A DNA stretch of 64,000 nucleotides from Candidatus Woesearchaeota archaeon. GTDB lineage: Archaea > Nanobdellota > Nanobdellia > Woesearchaeales > GW2011-AR4. The notes under the pieces are model-generated. The model was not told where the DNA came from and searched no databases. It worked only from the letters and a program-made list of their open reading frames with translations. A program made the translations under genes and the position numbers. Shown here one piece after another: positions 46,059 to 57,654 of the stretch; positions within the stretch are counted from its first letter, which is position 1; every line of letters starts with the position of its first letter. The DNA lies in NCBI GenBank assembly GCA_016185755.1, contig JACPMX010000014.1, forward strand, positions 1 to 64,000. Reading direction: 5' to 3'.

Positions 46059-46511
46059 ATGGAAAAGCACAAAAAAATCATGAAATTGTCACGGCCTAAT
46101 TACTTCCAGGGAGTGCTGCAGCTCAGGGATGTAAGCGGCGAGGTTCTAGATTTTGTGGAAAACCAGATCAAAAAAAGAGATAATGTAGCTGTGACAAAGA
46201 CAGTCAGGCTTCCGAACGGCTTTGACCTTTACATAACATCGCAGAAATTTATAAGAATAATAGGCAAGAAGCTCAAGGACAGCTTTGGAGGAGAATTGAA
46301 AATAAGCTCGAAGCTCCATACAAGAAACAAACAGGGAAAAGACCTTTACAGGGTGAATGCATTGTTCAGGCCGCTAAAGCACAAAAGGGGCGACATAGTG
46401 ACTGTCAGGGGCGATGAAGTCAGGCTCATTAGCCTTGGCAGGAAGATTTTTGCCAAAAACATGAAGACAGGCAGGAAAGTGACTGTAAGAAGCAGCGACT
46501 TATCTGCATAA
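46059..46511 (+). CDS. Nmd3-like protein lacking the zinc-binding N-terminus
   Basis: PNYFQGVLQLRDVSGEVLDFVENQIKKR...TSQKFIRIIGKKLKDSFGGELKISSKLHTRNKQGKDLYRVNALFR. Confidence 0.75.
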   Translation: MEKHKKIMKLSRPNYFQGVLQLRDVSGEVLDFVENQIKKRDNVAVTKTVRLPNGFDLYITSQKFIRIIGKKLKDSFGGELKISSKLHTRNKQGKDLYRVNALFRPLKHKRGDIVTVRGDEVRLISLGRKIFAKNMKTGRKVTVRSSDLSA

Positions 46512-47660
46512 TTCTTTTTCCCTCCTGTAGTCATCAATTATTTTCCTGACCCAGTTTACCCTTGATTTTTCCGCCTCAAAATTCTTTTTTTCGGCAAAAG
46601 CGAAATGGCCGTATTCCTGAATTTTGAGGTTTTTTGCATTGACAAATACAAATGGCATTTCCCCTGTTTTGCCTGCCAGGGGATTCCTGTGCACAATTAC
46701 AAAGACCTTGTCCTTAAGGGCTTCAATCACCCTTGGGCTCGATATGCCCGGGTTATCAACCAGCAGGATATCGTTTCTCTGTATGTTCAGCACCTTATTC
46801 TTGAAGCTGAATTCATTTGCCGACAGGCTGTCAAGCTTCTTCAATACAATGAAGCTGCTCATATCCGAAATTATGCTCAAAAGCCCGCGCATCATGGACA
46901 TCAAGTCACATATTTCCCTGTTTTTTGATTTTAAAAGGTTCTCGAAAAAAACCAGCCTTTCCTGCCTGAACTTATCAGCCTTTTTGCCATCCCCCGGTTC
47001 CTTGCCGCCGCGCCCTTTGCCTAGCCTTTCCAGCCTGTTCCTGAGATTGCTGTTGTAGCTCCTCATTATTTTTATCTCTGACTCGTATCTTTTCAGCTTG
47101 TTATAAAGCTTCAGGAAATCACTCTCTGTCAGCTTTCTTTCAGAAATTACATTCTCTATTACCTGCTCGTCTTCCTCCTTTGCCTCTATAATTTTTGCAG
47201 CATTGCTGATGCTTATCCTTTTTGTCATTACAAGCTCCTTGAGCCTGCTGCCTATTTCCTGCTTCCCGTTTTCCTTTATGAAAAAGTCAATCTTGTCCAG
47301 GAGGGTTTTCGTCTCCTTGTATGCAAAAATTGCGGCTGCCAGCGCATCAGCCTGGTGCTCGTCGCCAAGCTTAAATTCCCTGGTGATTTTTCTTTTTTCC
47401 TCGACCTTGAGGTCTTCGCCAGGGCTTATTATTCTCGCGCCAATCTTTGCCGCAAACGCCTCTGCAAGCCCCGGAACTTTTGCCTTGTCAGTCCCAACCA
47501 GCAAAACCTTTCCAAGCTTTATTGTTTCTGAAATCATTGACTTCAGGTCAAGCTGTTTTGAAGAGCCTGATGCGACAAACTTTCCCTCAATGTCAAGAGC
47601 CGCATACGCTGTAGTCATTCCCGGGTCAATGCCAACAATGAGCAGCCTCTTGCTTTCCAT
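46500..47660 (-). CDS. DUF460-type RNase H-fold protein
   Basis: LIVGIDPGMTTAYAALDIEGKFVASGSSK; coiled-coil centre. Confidence 0.82.
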   Translation of the reverse strand: MESKRLLIVGIDPGMTTAYAALDIEGKFVASGSSKQLDLKSMISETIKLGKVLLVGTDKAKVPGLAEAFAAKIGARIISPGEDLKVEEKRKITREFKLGDEHQADALAAAIFAYKETKTLLDKIDFFIKENGKQEIGSRLKELVMTKRISISNAAKIIEAKEEDEQVIENVISERKLTESDFLKLYNKLKRYESEIKIMRSYNSNLRNRLERLGKGRGGKEPGDGKKADKFRQERLVFFENLLKSKNREICDLMSMMRGLLSIISDMSSFIVLKKLDSLSANEFSFKNKVLNIQRNDILLVDNPGISSPRVIEALKDKVFVIVHRNPLAGKTGEMPFVFVNAKNLKIQEYGHFAFAEKKNFEAEKSRVNWVRKIIDDYRREKELCR

Positions 47661-47732
47661 CTGTTTTTGAGGATTTTATTAATTTAAAAAACTTGCCATA
47701 ACATTTATAAGCGAAATTGCGTTGCTTGCTTC

Positions 47733-48980
<1,248 letters not shown>

Positions 48981-48984
<4 letters not shown>

Positions 48985-49781
48985 AAAAATTTCTTGAGGG
49001 GAACGTTCAGTTTCTCCGTTCTTTTTGTCTTTCCGGCAATTTTCCTCTTGCTCTCCTGCTCAATCATTGAATTCATAAACAGTCTTCTTGTTTTCTTGTT
49101 CAGGATGTTGTTTTCCAGCATCTGGGCCAGTTCAGCTGCCTTCAGCCCGGAGTTCTTCAGTATGGCTCCAAGCCTCTCGGAATTTGTCTTCCTGAATTCC
49201 TTTACTATCTCCTCGCTGTCAAGTATGTTTGACAAAAATTCTTTCCTCGAGCTTGAGCTGAAGGAGTCATTTACAAGCAGCTTTGCCATCATTGCAGGCT
49301 GGCTCAAAAGGAGGAATTTTGTCAGCTGCAATGTCCTTATGATGTCATTTTTGTAGTATTGGGTGTCGAGATTCTCAAGCACATCATAAAGGATGTCTTC
49401 AAATTCCATTATCTGCACATCCATGATTCCGAATTCCTTTATTATTCCGGCTTTTCTTGATTTTGGCAGGGAGCTTAGCACCAGCACTCTCTTTATTGCG
49501 GGCTTTTCCATGAAATCCGCGCTTTTCCTGACAGCTTCTGAAATTGAATCATTGTAAAACTTCTCCTCAGATATTTTCTCGGCGGAAATCCCCATCTCCT
49601 TTGAGTCAATTGTGCCTGTCAAAGAGCAGCTTACCTGTATATGGAGAATTTCTTTTGTTTTTGGATTTGCAGCCAGAATTCCAATGTCCTTGTTGTTGGA
49701 TTTTATATTGCTTATAGTAAAGAAGCCTTTCTTGTTGCACCAATAGTTGACTATCTCCTTTTCAGCGCTCATTAAAACCAA
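48981..49781 (-). CDS. hypothetical protein
   Basis: 266 aa ORF. Confidence 0.6.
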
Positions 49782-49848
49782 CCCCTTTAGAAAGGATTGT
49801 TTCTTTTTGTTTATAAGGTTTTTGTTTGTACAGGCAAAAGCTACTACA

Positions 49849-50736
49849 TTACCCTTTCATCTCAATTCCAGCCTCTTCTTCAAGCAGCTTCGCAATGCCT
49901 GCAAAATCTTGCTGGCCGAGGCCTTTCGCCATCGCATTCCTGAAAACTTTTGCAACTGCGGTGCTTAACGGAAGCTCAAGGCCAAGCTTTTGCATCTCAT
50001 TCATTGCAAATTCCACATCCTTGTTCATGAGCTCCAGCTTGAAATGGGGGGAAAAATCCCTATTGAGCACTTTGGGGATTTTAACAGAGCCTACGCCGCT
50101 TTTGGCTCCTGAGTTTTCAAATATCTCAATCATGCTAGCCAAAGGGACTCCGTTTTTAACCCCTAAAACTAATCCCTCAAAGCAGCTTTGCAGCATTAAT
50201 GCTTGGGTTAAATTCAATGCTATCTTTGCCCTCTGCCCGTATGTATTCGGGCCGCAGTAAACTACTTTCTTGCCCATTGCATTGAATACAGGCATGCATT
50301 CCTTCATAACATTTTCATCTCCACCAGCCATGAACAGGAGTGTCCCGGCTTCAGCAGCCATCTTGCTTCCCGTCATCGGCACATCAAGAAATTTTATGCC
50401 TTTTTTCCCGCATTTTTTTGCGATTTTGTCAGTCATTCCAACAGAGGTTGTGCTGCAGTCTACAAGTATCTTATCTTTGCCGAGCGCATCAAAAGCCCCA
50501 TCTGCTGAAAACAACACTTCATTGAGCGCTGAATCGTTTGCAACGCATGTTATTATGATATCGGAATTCTTGCATGCTTCTTTAGGAGAATTTGCTATGC
50601 TGAAATTTTTGTGATTTATTTTTCTAGCTTTTGATTTTGTCCTGTTGTAGCCTGCAACCTTGAACCCATTCTTGAGCAGGTTCTGCGCCATTCCATTTCC
50701 CATTGTCCCCAATCCTATAAATCCTATGCTTTTCAT
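49849..50736 (-). CDS. 3-hydroxyisobutyrate dehydrogenase-family oxidoreductase
   Basis: IGFIGLGTMGNGMAQNLLKNGFKVAGYNRT; FLDVPMTGSKMAAEAGTL. Confidence 0.92.
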   Translation of the reverse strand: MKSIGFIGLGTMGNGMAQNLLKNGFKVAGYNRTKSKARKINHKNFSIANSPKEACKNSDIIITCVANDSALNEVLFSADGAFDALGKDKILVDCSTTSVGMTDKIAKKCGKKGIKFLDVPMTGSKMAAEAGTLLFMAGGDENVMKECMPVFNAMGKKVVYCGPNTYGQRAKIALNLTQALMLQSCFEGLVLGVKNGVPLASMIEIFENSGAKSGVGSVKIPKVLNRDFSPHFKLELMNKDVEFAMNEMQKLGLELPLSTAVAKVFRNAMAKGLGQQDFAGIAKLLEEEAGIEMKG

Positions 50737-51431
50737 TTCTTTTTCAATATTATGATATTGCCCCTTCCTTTTTTTATTTTTTCAACAATTCCATTATGCT
50801 CAAGCTCTGCTATCATCAGGCTTATCTTTGCCTCTGACAGCGGAATCTGCTTTCTTATTTCTTTTTGGGTTGTCCTTCCTCCTTCTTGCTTTATCACCTT
50901 GATAACTTGCTCGATATCCTCGCTTCCTGTTTCATTTTCCTGAGACTCAGCATTCGCTTCATCTTTTTTTCTTGTTTTCAAAAAATAAGCTATTCCCGCC
51001 GCTATTCCTGAAAAAAACAAAACAATGAATCCAAGCAGGAATATCTTGTCATTGCCGTTGTCTTCATCTATCACACTTCCGTTTACTTCAATTCCCGGAT
51101 CTTCAACTCCTTCATCGATATTGGGAAATAAGATTAGGTCAAGGACATAAGAGCCATCCTGCGCTATTGTTATATTCTCTTCAACAGAGGCCATGACTTC
51201 ATTTTTCTGCATAAGCTGGGCCTTTATTCTGTAGATGCCATTAGGCACATTAAAAGAATAAGTCCCGTTTTCAGCTACCTTGATTTGCTTTGGGCTGGTG
51301 TTTATCTCGACTTTCGCATTGTCTATTTTCCTGAGCGACAGGTCATAAACTGTCCCGTGGATTGTGGCAGCATTTGACAATCCTGCCAAAAACAGCATCA
51401 TGAAAAGAAATGCTAACGTGAATTTATGCAT
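50733..51431 (-). CDS. secreted beta-domain + TM + winged-helix protein
   Basis: Signal peptide; IHGTVYDLSLRKIDNAKVEI; TM; GGRTTQKEIRKQIPLSEAKISLMIAELEHNGIVEKIKKGRGNIIIL. Confidence 0.75.
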   Translation of the reverse strand: MHKFTLAFLFMMLFLAGLSNAATIHGTVYDLSLRKIDNAKVEINTSPKQIKVAENGTYSFNVPNGIYRIKAQLMQKNEVMASVEENITIAQDGSYVLDLILFPNIDEGVEDPGIEVNGSVIDEDNGNDKIFLLGFIVLFFSGIAAGIAYFLKTRKKDEANAESQENETGSEDIEQVIKVIKQEGGRTTQKEIRKQIPLSEAKISLMIAELEHNGIVEKIKKGRGNIIILKKK

Positions 51432-51684
51432 GGCAGGGGTAAAATTTTCGCATATAAAAATTTATTGGAAAAAGAATAATCATTTTTAGTGGCTTTGAGG
51501 CCAAAAACCTAATATTCTTGCTTTTGATAAAAAAATAAAGCAAAATAAAGCTCCTTAAAGCTTCTAAGTATTTCATAAACCCTTCATTTTTTCCAGAAAT
51601 AAGTTTGCTTATAAACAAAATTGGCTATATCACTTTCAAAGATTTGATTGAATGAATCAATTATACAGCTCGGAGGTGAGCGCA

Positions 51685-52692
51685 ATGAAAAAGGTTATTG
51701 CAGTTTTTATTGGACTGATGTTTTTGATGTCAACTGCTTTTGCTGCATCTGCGCAGGCAGAAGCCAAAAGCATGTCAACAGTTGACTTGAGGCTGAAGCA
51801 GGTTGGAGAGGCATTTAGCGACTTTGGCTTTAAAGTGAAGTCGGCATTGACATTTAATGATGAGTCCAGGCTTGAATTGCTGAAGGAAAGGAATGAAGAG
51901 CTTAATGCCCGTCAGCAAACATGGGTTGATGTAAAGCAGGATGCCATGGCAAGCTTCAACGGCAATATGACTTCAAAGCAAAAACAAAGCGTTCTGGCCA
52001 TACTGAAAGCAGAGCATGAATCATTGGTAGAGGACAGGCTTGAGTTGACTAGCGAAATCAAGCAAGTTCAGCTTGATGCAAAGGCTGAGAATAACGCAGA
52101 GCTTGAAGCAGAGGCTAATGCAGCAGCAGTGCCAATGGAGCATGGATTGCTTGGCATATTCGTTGACCTGGATTTGGGCAGCGAATTTGAAAGCGATGCT
52201 GAATTCAGCACAAAAGTTGAAAGCGAGGCAGAAGCAAAGGCTGTTGTGAAATCGAAGCTTGGCCTTGAAGGGGATAAAGTTCAAACTGTTGTAAAAGGCG
52301 GCACCACATTCTATATTGTGTCAGGTCAAGAGACAGAAACAAGCGGAGATTTCACCTTGACAAAGAGCTTTGATGTTTGGGTTAATTCAAACAGCGGATT
52401 GATAATGGCTGCTGACATGAATGTGCACATAGATTCAACAAGCACAATGCAAGCCAATGCATCCAAAACCATCCCTAACCCCAGGGGAATATTGGAGATT
52501 GGGATATTTTCTGATTCAGATGTGGAGGGCAGCGCAAGCGCAAGCGGAAGAACTAGCACAAATTCAGGCTCTGCTGGTGCAAGCGCAAGCTCCCAATCTT
52601 CAGCAAGTGTAACCTCTGAAGCTTCTGGATCAGGTTCTGGCGCAGGAGCATCCGCTGAGGCATCAGGCTCTGTTGGAGTGAGCATAAACTGA
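51685..52692 (+). CDS. secreted protein with Ser/Ala/Gly-rich C-terminus
   Basis: Signal peptide MKKVIAVFIGLMFLMSTAFA; low-complexity tail; GGAGGTGAGCGC RBS upstream. Confidence 0.7.
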   Translation: MKKVIAVFIGLMFLMSTAFAASAQAEAKSMSTVDLRLKQVGEAFSDFGFKVKSALTFNDESRLELLKERNEELNARQQTWVDVKQDAMASFNGNMTSKQKQSVLAILKAEHESLVEDRLELTSEIKQVQLDAKAENNAELEAEANAAAVPMEHGLLGIFVDLDLGSEFESDAEFSTKVESEAEAKAVVKSKLGLEGDKVQTVVKGGTTFYIVSGQETETSGDFTLTKSFDVWVNSNSGLIMAADMNVHIDSTSTMQANASKTIPNPRGILEIGIFSDSDVEGSASASGRTSTNSGSAGASASSQSSASVTSEASGSGSGAGASAEASGSVGVSIN

Positions 52693-52713
52693 TCTAGATA
52701 AGATGAGGTGAAA

Positions 52714-52857
52714 ATGAAAAACGAATATCCCCGGGAGGATGAGTCAGAAGATGATATGAGTATCTACTCAAGAGAGCTCAGGGAAATTTTGCTTGAGGAC
52801 GATGAATTAAGCCCCATGGAAGAGGCTTTCATGCAGGGCTATGATGAAGCGATATGA
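52714..52857 (+). CDS. 47-aa acidic protein
   Basis: MKNEYPREDESEDDMSIYSRELREILLEDDELSPMEEAFMQGYDEAI, preceded by GAGGTG. Confidence 0.55.
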   Translation: MKNEYPREDESEDDMSIYSRELREILLEDDELSPMEEAFMQGYDEAI

Positions 52858-52865
52858 GGTGTAGA

Positions 52866-52994
52866 ATGGGAACATGCATCCATTGCACGGAAGTCATAAA
52901 GAAGAATGGAGCTTACAGCTACCTTTGCAAAGATTGTGAGAAGGTGGTGAAAAAAGCCCAATCAGAAGAAAGGCAAACATATCTGGATGGCTGA
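52866..52994 (+). CDS. 42-aa zinc-ribbon protein
   Basis: MGTCIHCTEVIKKNGAYSYLCKDCEKVVKKAQSEERQTYLDG. Confidence 0.6.
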   Translation: MGTCIHCTEVIKKNGAYSYLCKDCEKVVKKAQSEERQTYLDG

Positions 52995-53184
52995 TGATAA
53001 TTAAGATAAACTGAACGCTTTTTGCCAAAATACCCCAAAAACAGGTAATGTAAAGCAAAAAGAGGTGATATAAACTTTTGTAAAGTCTTAAAACATTTTA
53101 AAAGCTATTAAAATTAATAGATAAAAAAGTTTATTTATAAGCAAGATATATAAAAATAATACAATCAAATATAGGAGGACTAAA

Positions 53185-54663
53185 ATGAAAAAAATAATTG
53201 CATTTGCAATGATGGCAATTTTTGTTTTTAGCTTGATTCCGGTCGCTTTCGCAGAGGAGGGCACAGGAACGAGCGTAGACAGCAAGACTGAGATAAGGAT
53301 AAAAGAAGAATCAAGAGATGATGATACAAGGGTAAGAAATGAAATAAGAATTAAGGAAGAGGTAAAAGATGACAAAGCCGAGGCAAGAGTAGAAACAAGA
53401 ACCAAGGGCGAAATAAGAGTCCGGTCTGTTGACAGGCTCAAAAACCTTAGGCAGGAGCATAGGGTTAAGATAGAGGGCTTGAGCAGGGAAAGATTTGATA
53501 AGATTTCTAATCTAAGCAGTGAAAGGCTGGAGAAGATTGCAGAGCTTGACAAGAGGCAGATAGAGCATTTGGCAGGCCTTAATATAAAAAATCTCGAAAA
53601 AATAGCAGAATTGAAAAAAGAGAGGCTTGAAAGGATATCTAACTTAAGCGAGGAGAAGCTTGAGAGGCTTTCAGAGCTTGAGAAAGAAAAGCTTGAGAAA
53701 ATCGCAGATTTGAATGAAGCAGAGATTGAAAAAGTTTCTGCACTCAACAGGGCAAGAATGAAAGAACTTGCAAAGCTTGGCCATGAAAGGCTGAAATTGG
53801 AATTGAAAGCTGTCCATATTATAAAGGTCAAAAATGCAGATGACCTCAATAGGAGAGACATTTCTGAGTCAAGGCTAGTCCAGTTCAGGGAGAGATTTGA
53901 AAATGCAAAGGACGAATTCGACGAGGCCAAGGATGAATTAAAAGAGGCAAGGGAAAGGCTCAAGATAGCAAAAGAAAAAAGAGATGACAATGCAACTTTA
54001 GAGGAAGCAAAGGATTATCTCCTGCACTCGGCAGATGCCCTGATAAGCCATCTTGAAAAGATAAAGGCAAAGGTTCAGGAAAGCAAGAATATAGGAAATA
54101 ATACTGAAGCAAGGATTGTGGCAGAAATAGATGCCCAGATAGCCGAAATCAACCAGATAAAGGCAGATGTGCAGGCATCAACAACCAAAGATCAGGTTAA
54201 GGAAGCTGCAAAAAAGCTGCAGGATAAATGGAAAAGGCTGAAGCACTTGATAAGGCTCCATGCGGAAAGGGTTGTCTCGGCAAGAGTTGAAGGGATTGTC
54301 AATCAGGGCCTTGTGATGGAAAAGAGGCTTGACAATGTTTTGGCAAAGGCAAAAGAAAAAGGAATAGAAATCAATGTGACTGCTGACGTAAGCGCTTTCA
54401 GCGAAAAAATAGCAGTTGCTAAAGACAAATATACCCAGGCACAGGCAAAATTGAATGCCGTAATTGAGCTTAAGGCAGGAAATGCAACTGAAGAACAGAT
54501 TAAAACAGCTGCTGACGAGGCAAAAGCATTGCTTAAGGAATCAAGAGATGCCATAAAAGAGGCTCACGGCATCCTCAAGGTAATCGTAAGGAAAATCAAG
54601 GAGGCAATGCCTGAAGCCGACATTTCATCCGATGTTGAAGTAGAAATAGAATCCGCCGCTTAA
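53185..54663 (+). CDS. secreted coiled-coil protein with 11-residue repeats
   Basis: Signal peptide; ten consecutive 11-aa units LxxERLEKIxx; AGGAGG RBS. Confidence 0.75.
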   Translation: MKKIIAFAMMAIFVFSLIPVAFAEEGTGTSVDSKTEIRIKEESRDDDTRVRNEIRIKEEVKDDKAEARVETRTKGEIRVRSVDRLKNLRQEHRVKIEGLSRERFDKISNLSSERLEKIAELDKRQIEHLAGLNIKNLEKIAELKKERLERISNLSEEKLERLSELEKEKLEKIADLNEAEIEKVSALNRARMKELAKLGHERLKLELKAVHIIKVKNADDLNRRDISESRLVQFRERFENAKDEFDEAKDELKEARERLKIAKEKRDDNATLEEAKDYLLHSADALISHLEKIKAKVQESKNIGNNTEARIVAEIDAQIAEINQIKADVQASTTKDQVKEAAKKLQDKWKRLKHLIRLHAERVVSARVEGIVNQGLVMEKRLDNVLAKAKEKGIEINVTADVSAFSEKIAVAKDKYTQAQAKLNAVIELKAGNATEEQIKTAADEAKALLKESRDAIKEAHGILKVIVRKIKEAMPEADISSDVEVEIESAA

Positions 54664-54758
54664 ATTGGAAATATATGCTTAATTGGCAGAAATGTTTAAA
54701 AAAACTGCCAAAAGCATATGTTAATATAGAAAATAAAATTTTATGTGGGGTGTAATCC

Positions 54759-56111
54759 ATGAAAAAAATGCATGTGTTAGTCTTGACCATAGTTTTGTTT
54801 GTAATATCAGCCTGCGCGCAGCAAGTGAGCGTTGATGATGGCCAAACTGGCACTCAAGCCCAATCTCAGGAAGGAAGGGCTGTCTTCACAATAACTGATG
54901 CAGCTGCAAATATGGGAAGCGTGAGCAGCGTAAAAGTCACTGTTGACAGCATAAAGGTGCATAGCGCCCAAGAAGGCTGGGTTGATGTTTCTTCAACAGC
55001 AAAAACTTATGATTTATTGCAGCTAAAGGCGCAGGGAACTCAAGCTTTATTGGCTGATGTGCAGCTGGAAGAAGGCACATATGACCAGGTAAGGCTTGAT
55101 GTATCAAATGTAGTTGTGACCGATGCCAACGGCCAGCAGGAGGCAAAATTGCCCTCTGGCGAACTGAAAATTGTTGGAAATCTTGTAGTTGACGCAAACT
55201 CGACATCGACAGCAACATTCGATTTCATAGCAGATGAATCGCTGCACATGACTGGAAATGGCAAGTACATAATGGCTCCTGTTGTGCAGCTTGAAACAAG
55301 GGAAGATGCTGATGTAGATGTTGAGAGCAATAACAAAGTGGAAATAGAAGGCGGAAAAGTCAGCACAAGAGTAAAGGTTGGAATGGATATAAAGGGAAAT
55401 GTAGGGATAGGATTGAACATTCCGTCAAACGCCGACATTTTGATTGATAATTCAGGCTCCATAAGCGTTGGAAGCGCTTCTGCAAAAGCCAAGGGAAACG
55501 CGATTTTTGCTATAACTGATGCAGCTGCAAATATGGGGAGCGTTACAAGCGTTAAAGTAACAGTCGACAAATTGGCAGTCCATAGCGATGCGCAGGGATG
55601 GGTTAATATCTCAATAAGCCCGCAAACATTTGATTTGCTTGAGCTGAATGCAAAAAGCACAAATGAGCTCATTGCAGATGTAAGCCTTGAGCCTGGAACC
55701 TACAACCAGTTAAGGCTGGACATTTCCAAGGTCATGGTTACAGACGCTTCAGGAGAGCAGGAGGCAAAGCTTCCGTCAAATGAGCTGAAAATTTTCGGCA
55801 CTCTTGTTGTAGGCGCAAATTCAACCTCAACAGCAACATTCGATTTCATAGCGAATGAGTCATTGCACGTCACAGGAAACGGAAAATACGTGATGGCTCC
55901 TGTAGTAAAGCTGGAGACAAAGGAAAATGCCAATGTTTCTGTGAAGAGCGATAACACAGTTGAGATCAAAGGCGGAAACCTCAAGACAAGCGTAAGGGTT
56001 GGCATGGATGAAAACGGCAATGTCGGGGTTGGAAGGAAGATATCCTCAGACTCGGAAGTTTCGATAGAATCAAACAAGATAAAAGTAAAAGCAAAAGTGA
56101 TGATAGGCTGA
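54759..56111 (+). CDS. lipoprotein with two DUF4382-like repeats
   Basis: Lipobox VISACAQQ; two copies of ITDAAANMGSV-SVKVTVD...STSTATFDFIA-ESLH-TGNGKY-MAPVV-LET. Confidence 0.82.
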   Translation: MKKMHVLVLTIVLFVISACAQQVSVDDGQTGTQAQSQEGRAVFTITDAAANMGSVSSVKVTVDSIKVHSAQEGWVDVSSTAKTYDLLQLKAQGTQALLADVQLEEGTYDQVRLDVSNVVVTDANGQQEAKLPSGELKIVGNLVVDANSTSTATFDFIADESLHMTGNGKYIMAPVVQLETREDADVDVESNNKVEIEGGKVSTRVKVGMDIKGNVGIGLNIPSNADILIDNSGSISVGSASAKAKGNAIFAITDAAANMGSVTSVKVTVDKLAVHSDAQGWVNISISPQTFDLLELNAKSTNELIADVSLEPGTYNQLRLDISKVMVTDASGEQEAKLPSNELKIFGTLVVGANSTSTATFDFIANESLHVTGNGKYVMAPVVKLETKENANVSVKSDNTVEIKGGNLKTSVRVGMDENGNVGVGRKISSDSEVSIESNKIKVKAKVMIG

Positions 56112-56149
56112 CAAAAAAGTTTATATATTAGTAGCCTATATGCCTTTTC

Positions 56150-56368
56150 ATGAAAAAAGTGATACTGCCGGTTTTGATTTTTTTGATTATTTCCATCGCT
56201 GCATGCCAGCCCGCTAAAGAAGTGAAAGAAGCTCCAAAAGGAACGACAGGAGATGCTGCTGCTGATTCCAGCAGTGATCTGGGCAGCGCTGATGATGTTG
56301 AAAAAGACCTTGATTCCAGCGAGCTCAACGAGCTTGACTCAGGTTTTAATGACGTGCAAAGTATTTGA
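56150..56368 (+). CDS. small lipoprotein
   Basis: MKKVILPVLIFLIISIAACQPAKE; acidic tail. Confidence 0.65.
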   Translation: MKKVILPVLIFLIISIAACQPAKEVKEAPKGTTGDAAADSSSDLGSADDVEKDLDSSELNELDSGFNDVQSI

Positions 56369-56408
56369 TTGATAGGTTTTTTATATTATATTTGATTTCT
56401 TTTTATTT

Positions 56409-57506
56409 ATGATTAGTATTAACGGAAACTGGGGCGAAGCTGGCGGCCAGATTTGCAGGACAGCACTTGCCCTCTCCACAATAACCCAAAAGCCTTTTGA
56501 AATCCATGATATAAGGAAGGGAAGGAAAGATTCTGGGCTGAAGAGCCAGCACCTTTATTGCGTTAAATCATTAAAGGAATTGTGCAATGCAGTTGCAGAA
56601 GGAGATGAATTGGGATCATTGTCATTAAAGTACTATCCTAAAAAGTTGGTTGCAAAAAACCTTGACATTAATATAGAGACAGCAGGCTCCATAACTTTAT
56701 TGCTTCAGGCCCTGCTTTTGCCGGCAATGTTTGTTTCAAAGCCGATCACAATAACCGCTCTTGGCGGCACTGACACAAAATGGAGCATGCCATTTGATTA
56801 TTTCAGCAATGTTCTGCTGCCTCAGCTTCAGAGGTTTGCCAAAATCGAGGCAAAATTGCTGAAAAGGGGATACTATCCCAAAGGAAACGGAAAAGCAGAG
56901 ATTAAAATAAGCCCAAAATTCAGGTTAAGCGATTTTCCAGGCTTTGATGAATTTCACGGGCAATTAAAACAAAATGTGCCAAAATATGACTTAACAGGGC
57001 AGCATCACTTAATCCAGATAAAAGGCGTCTCCCACGCTTCCAAAGATTTGCAAAATGCAAGAGTTGCAGAAAGGCAGGCGCATTCAGCACAGGCAGTTTT
57101 GGGCAAAAAGTTCAGTGTTCCGGTAAAAATAAGCTCTGAATACCGGGACACTTTGTCAACAGGCTCCGGCATTACTTTATGGGCAATATTCTCAAAAAGC
57201 AATGAAGACATTGACGAAACTAATCCGATAAGAATGGGATCTGACGCCCTTGGCGAGCAGGGAAAAAAGGCAGAGATTGTCGGGGAAGAGGCGGCAAGGA
57301 ATTTAATAAGCGAGATTGAAAGCAAGGCTCCTGTTGACAGATATCTTGCAGACCAGCTCCTGCCTTTCATGGCGTTGGCCGGCAATTCAAAAATCAAAAT
57401 CTCTGAAATCACAAATCACTGCAGGACTAACATTTACACTATACATCAGTTTATGGGGGAGATTTTTAAGATTGACGAGGAAAACAGGATAATATCAGTT
57501 AAATAA
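56409..57506 (+). CDS. rtcA: RNA 3'-terminal phosphate cyclase
   Basis: GNWGEAGGQICRTALALSTITQKPFEIHDIRKGRKDSGLKSQHL; ADQLLPFMALA. Confidence 0.93.
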   Translation: MISINGNWGEAGGQICRTALALSTITQKPFEIHDIRKGRKDSGLKSQHLYCVKSLKELCNAVAEGDELGSLSLKYYPKKLVAKNLDINIETAGSITLLLQALLLPAMFVSKPITITALGGTDTKWSMPFDYFSNVLLPQLQRFAKIEAKLLKRGYYPKGNGKAEIKISPKFRLSDFPGFDEFHGQLKQNVPKYDLTGQHHLIQIKGVSHASKDLQNARVAERQAHSAQAVLGKKFSVPVKISSEYRDTLSTGSGITLWAIFSKSNEDIDETNPIRMGSDALGEQGKKAEIVGEEAARNLISEIESKAPVDRYLADQLLPFMALAGNSKIKISEITNHCRTNIYTIHQFMGEIFKIDEENRIISVK

Positions 57507-57654
57507 GTTAAGGCTTTAGAAGCGGCCACAGGTCATGTTTCTTTCAGAGGTCGCCTTTCAGAGTTTTTAAAATATGTTATCTCAATGCGCCAAAACAAAT
57601 TCATAAATCAAAACAACAACCTTTTTAAATAAAATTCTTATCCCAAGAGCCAAT

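Noticed and set aside
51644-51660. TTGATT-gaatg-AATCAA inverted repeat before the secreted protein gene
   Set aside because: Six-bp AT-rich palindrome; expected by chance, no supporting second copy.
53088-53990. Long minus-strand ORF opposite the coiled-coil gene
   Set aside because: Antisense shadow of a repetitive Lys/Glu-rich coding region (Ser/Phe/Leu-rich translation); the plus-strand gene has a signal peptide and RBS.
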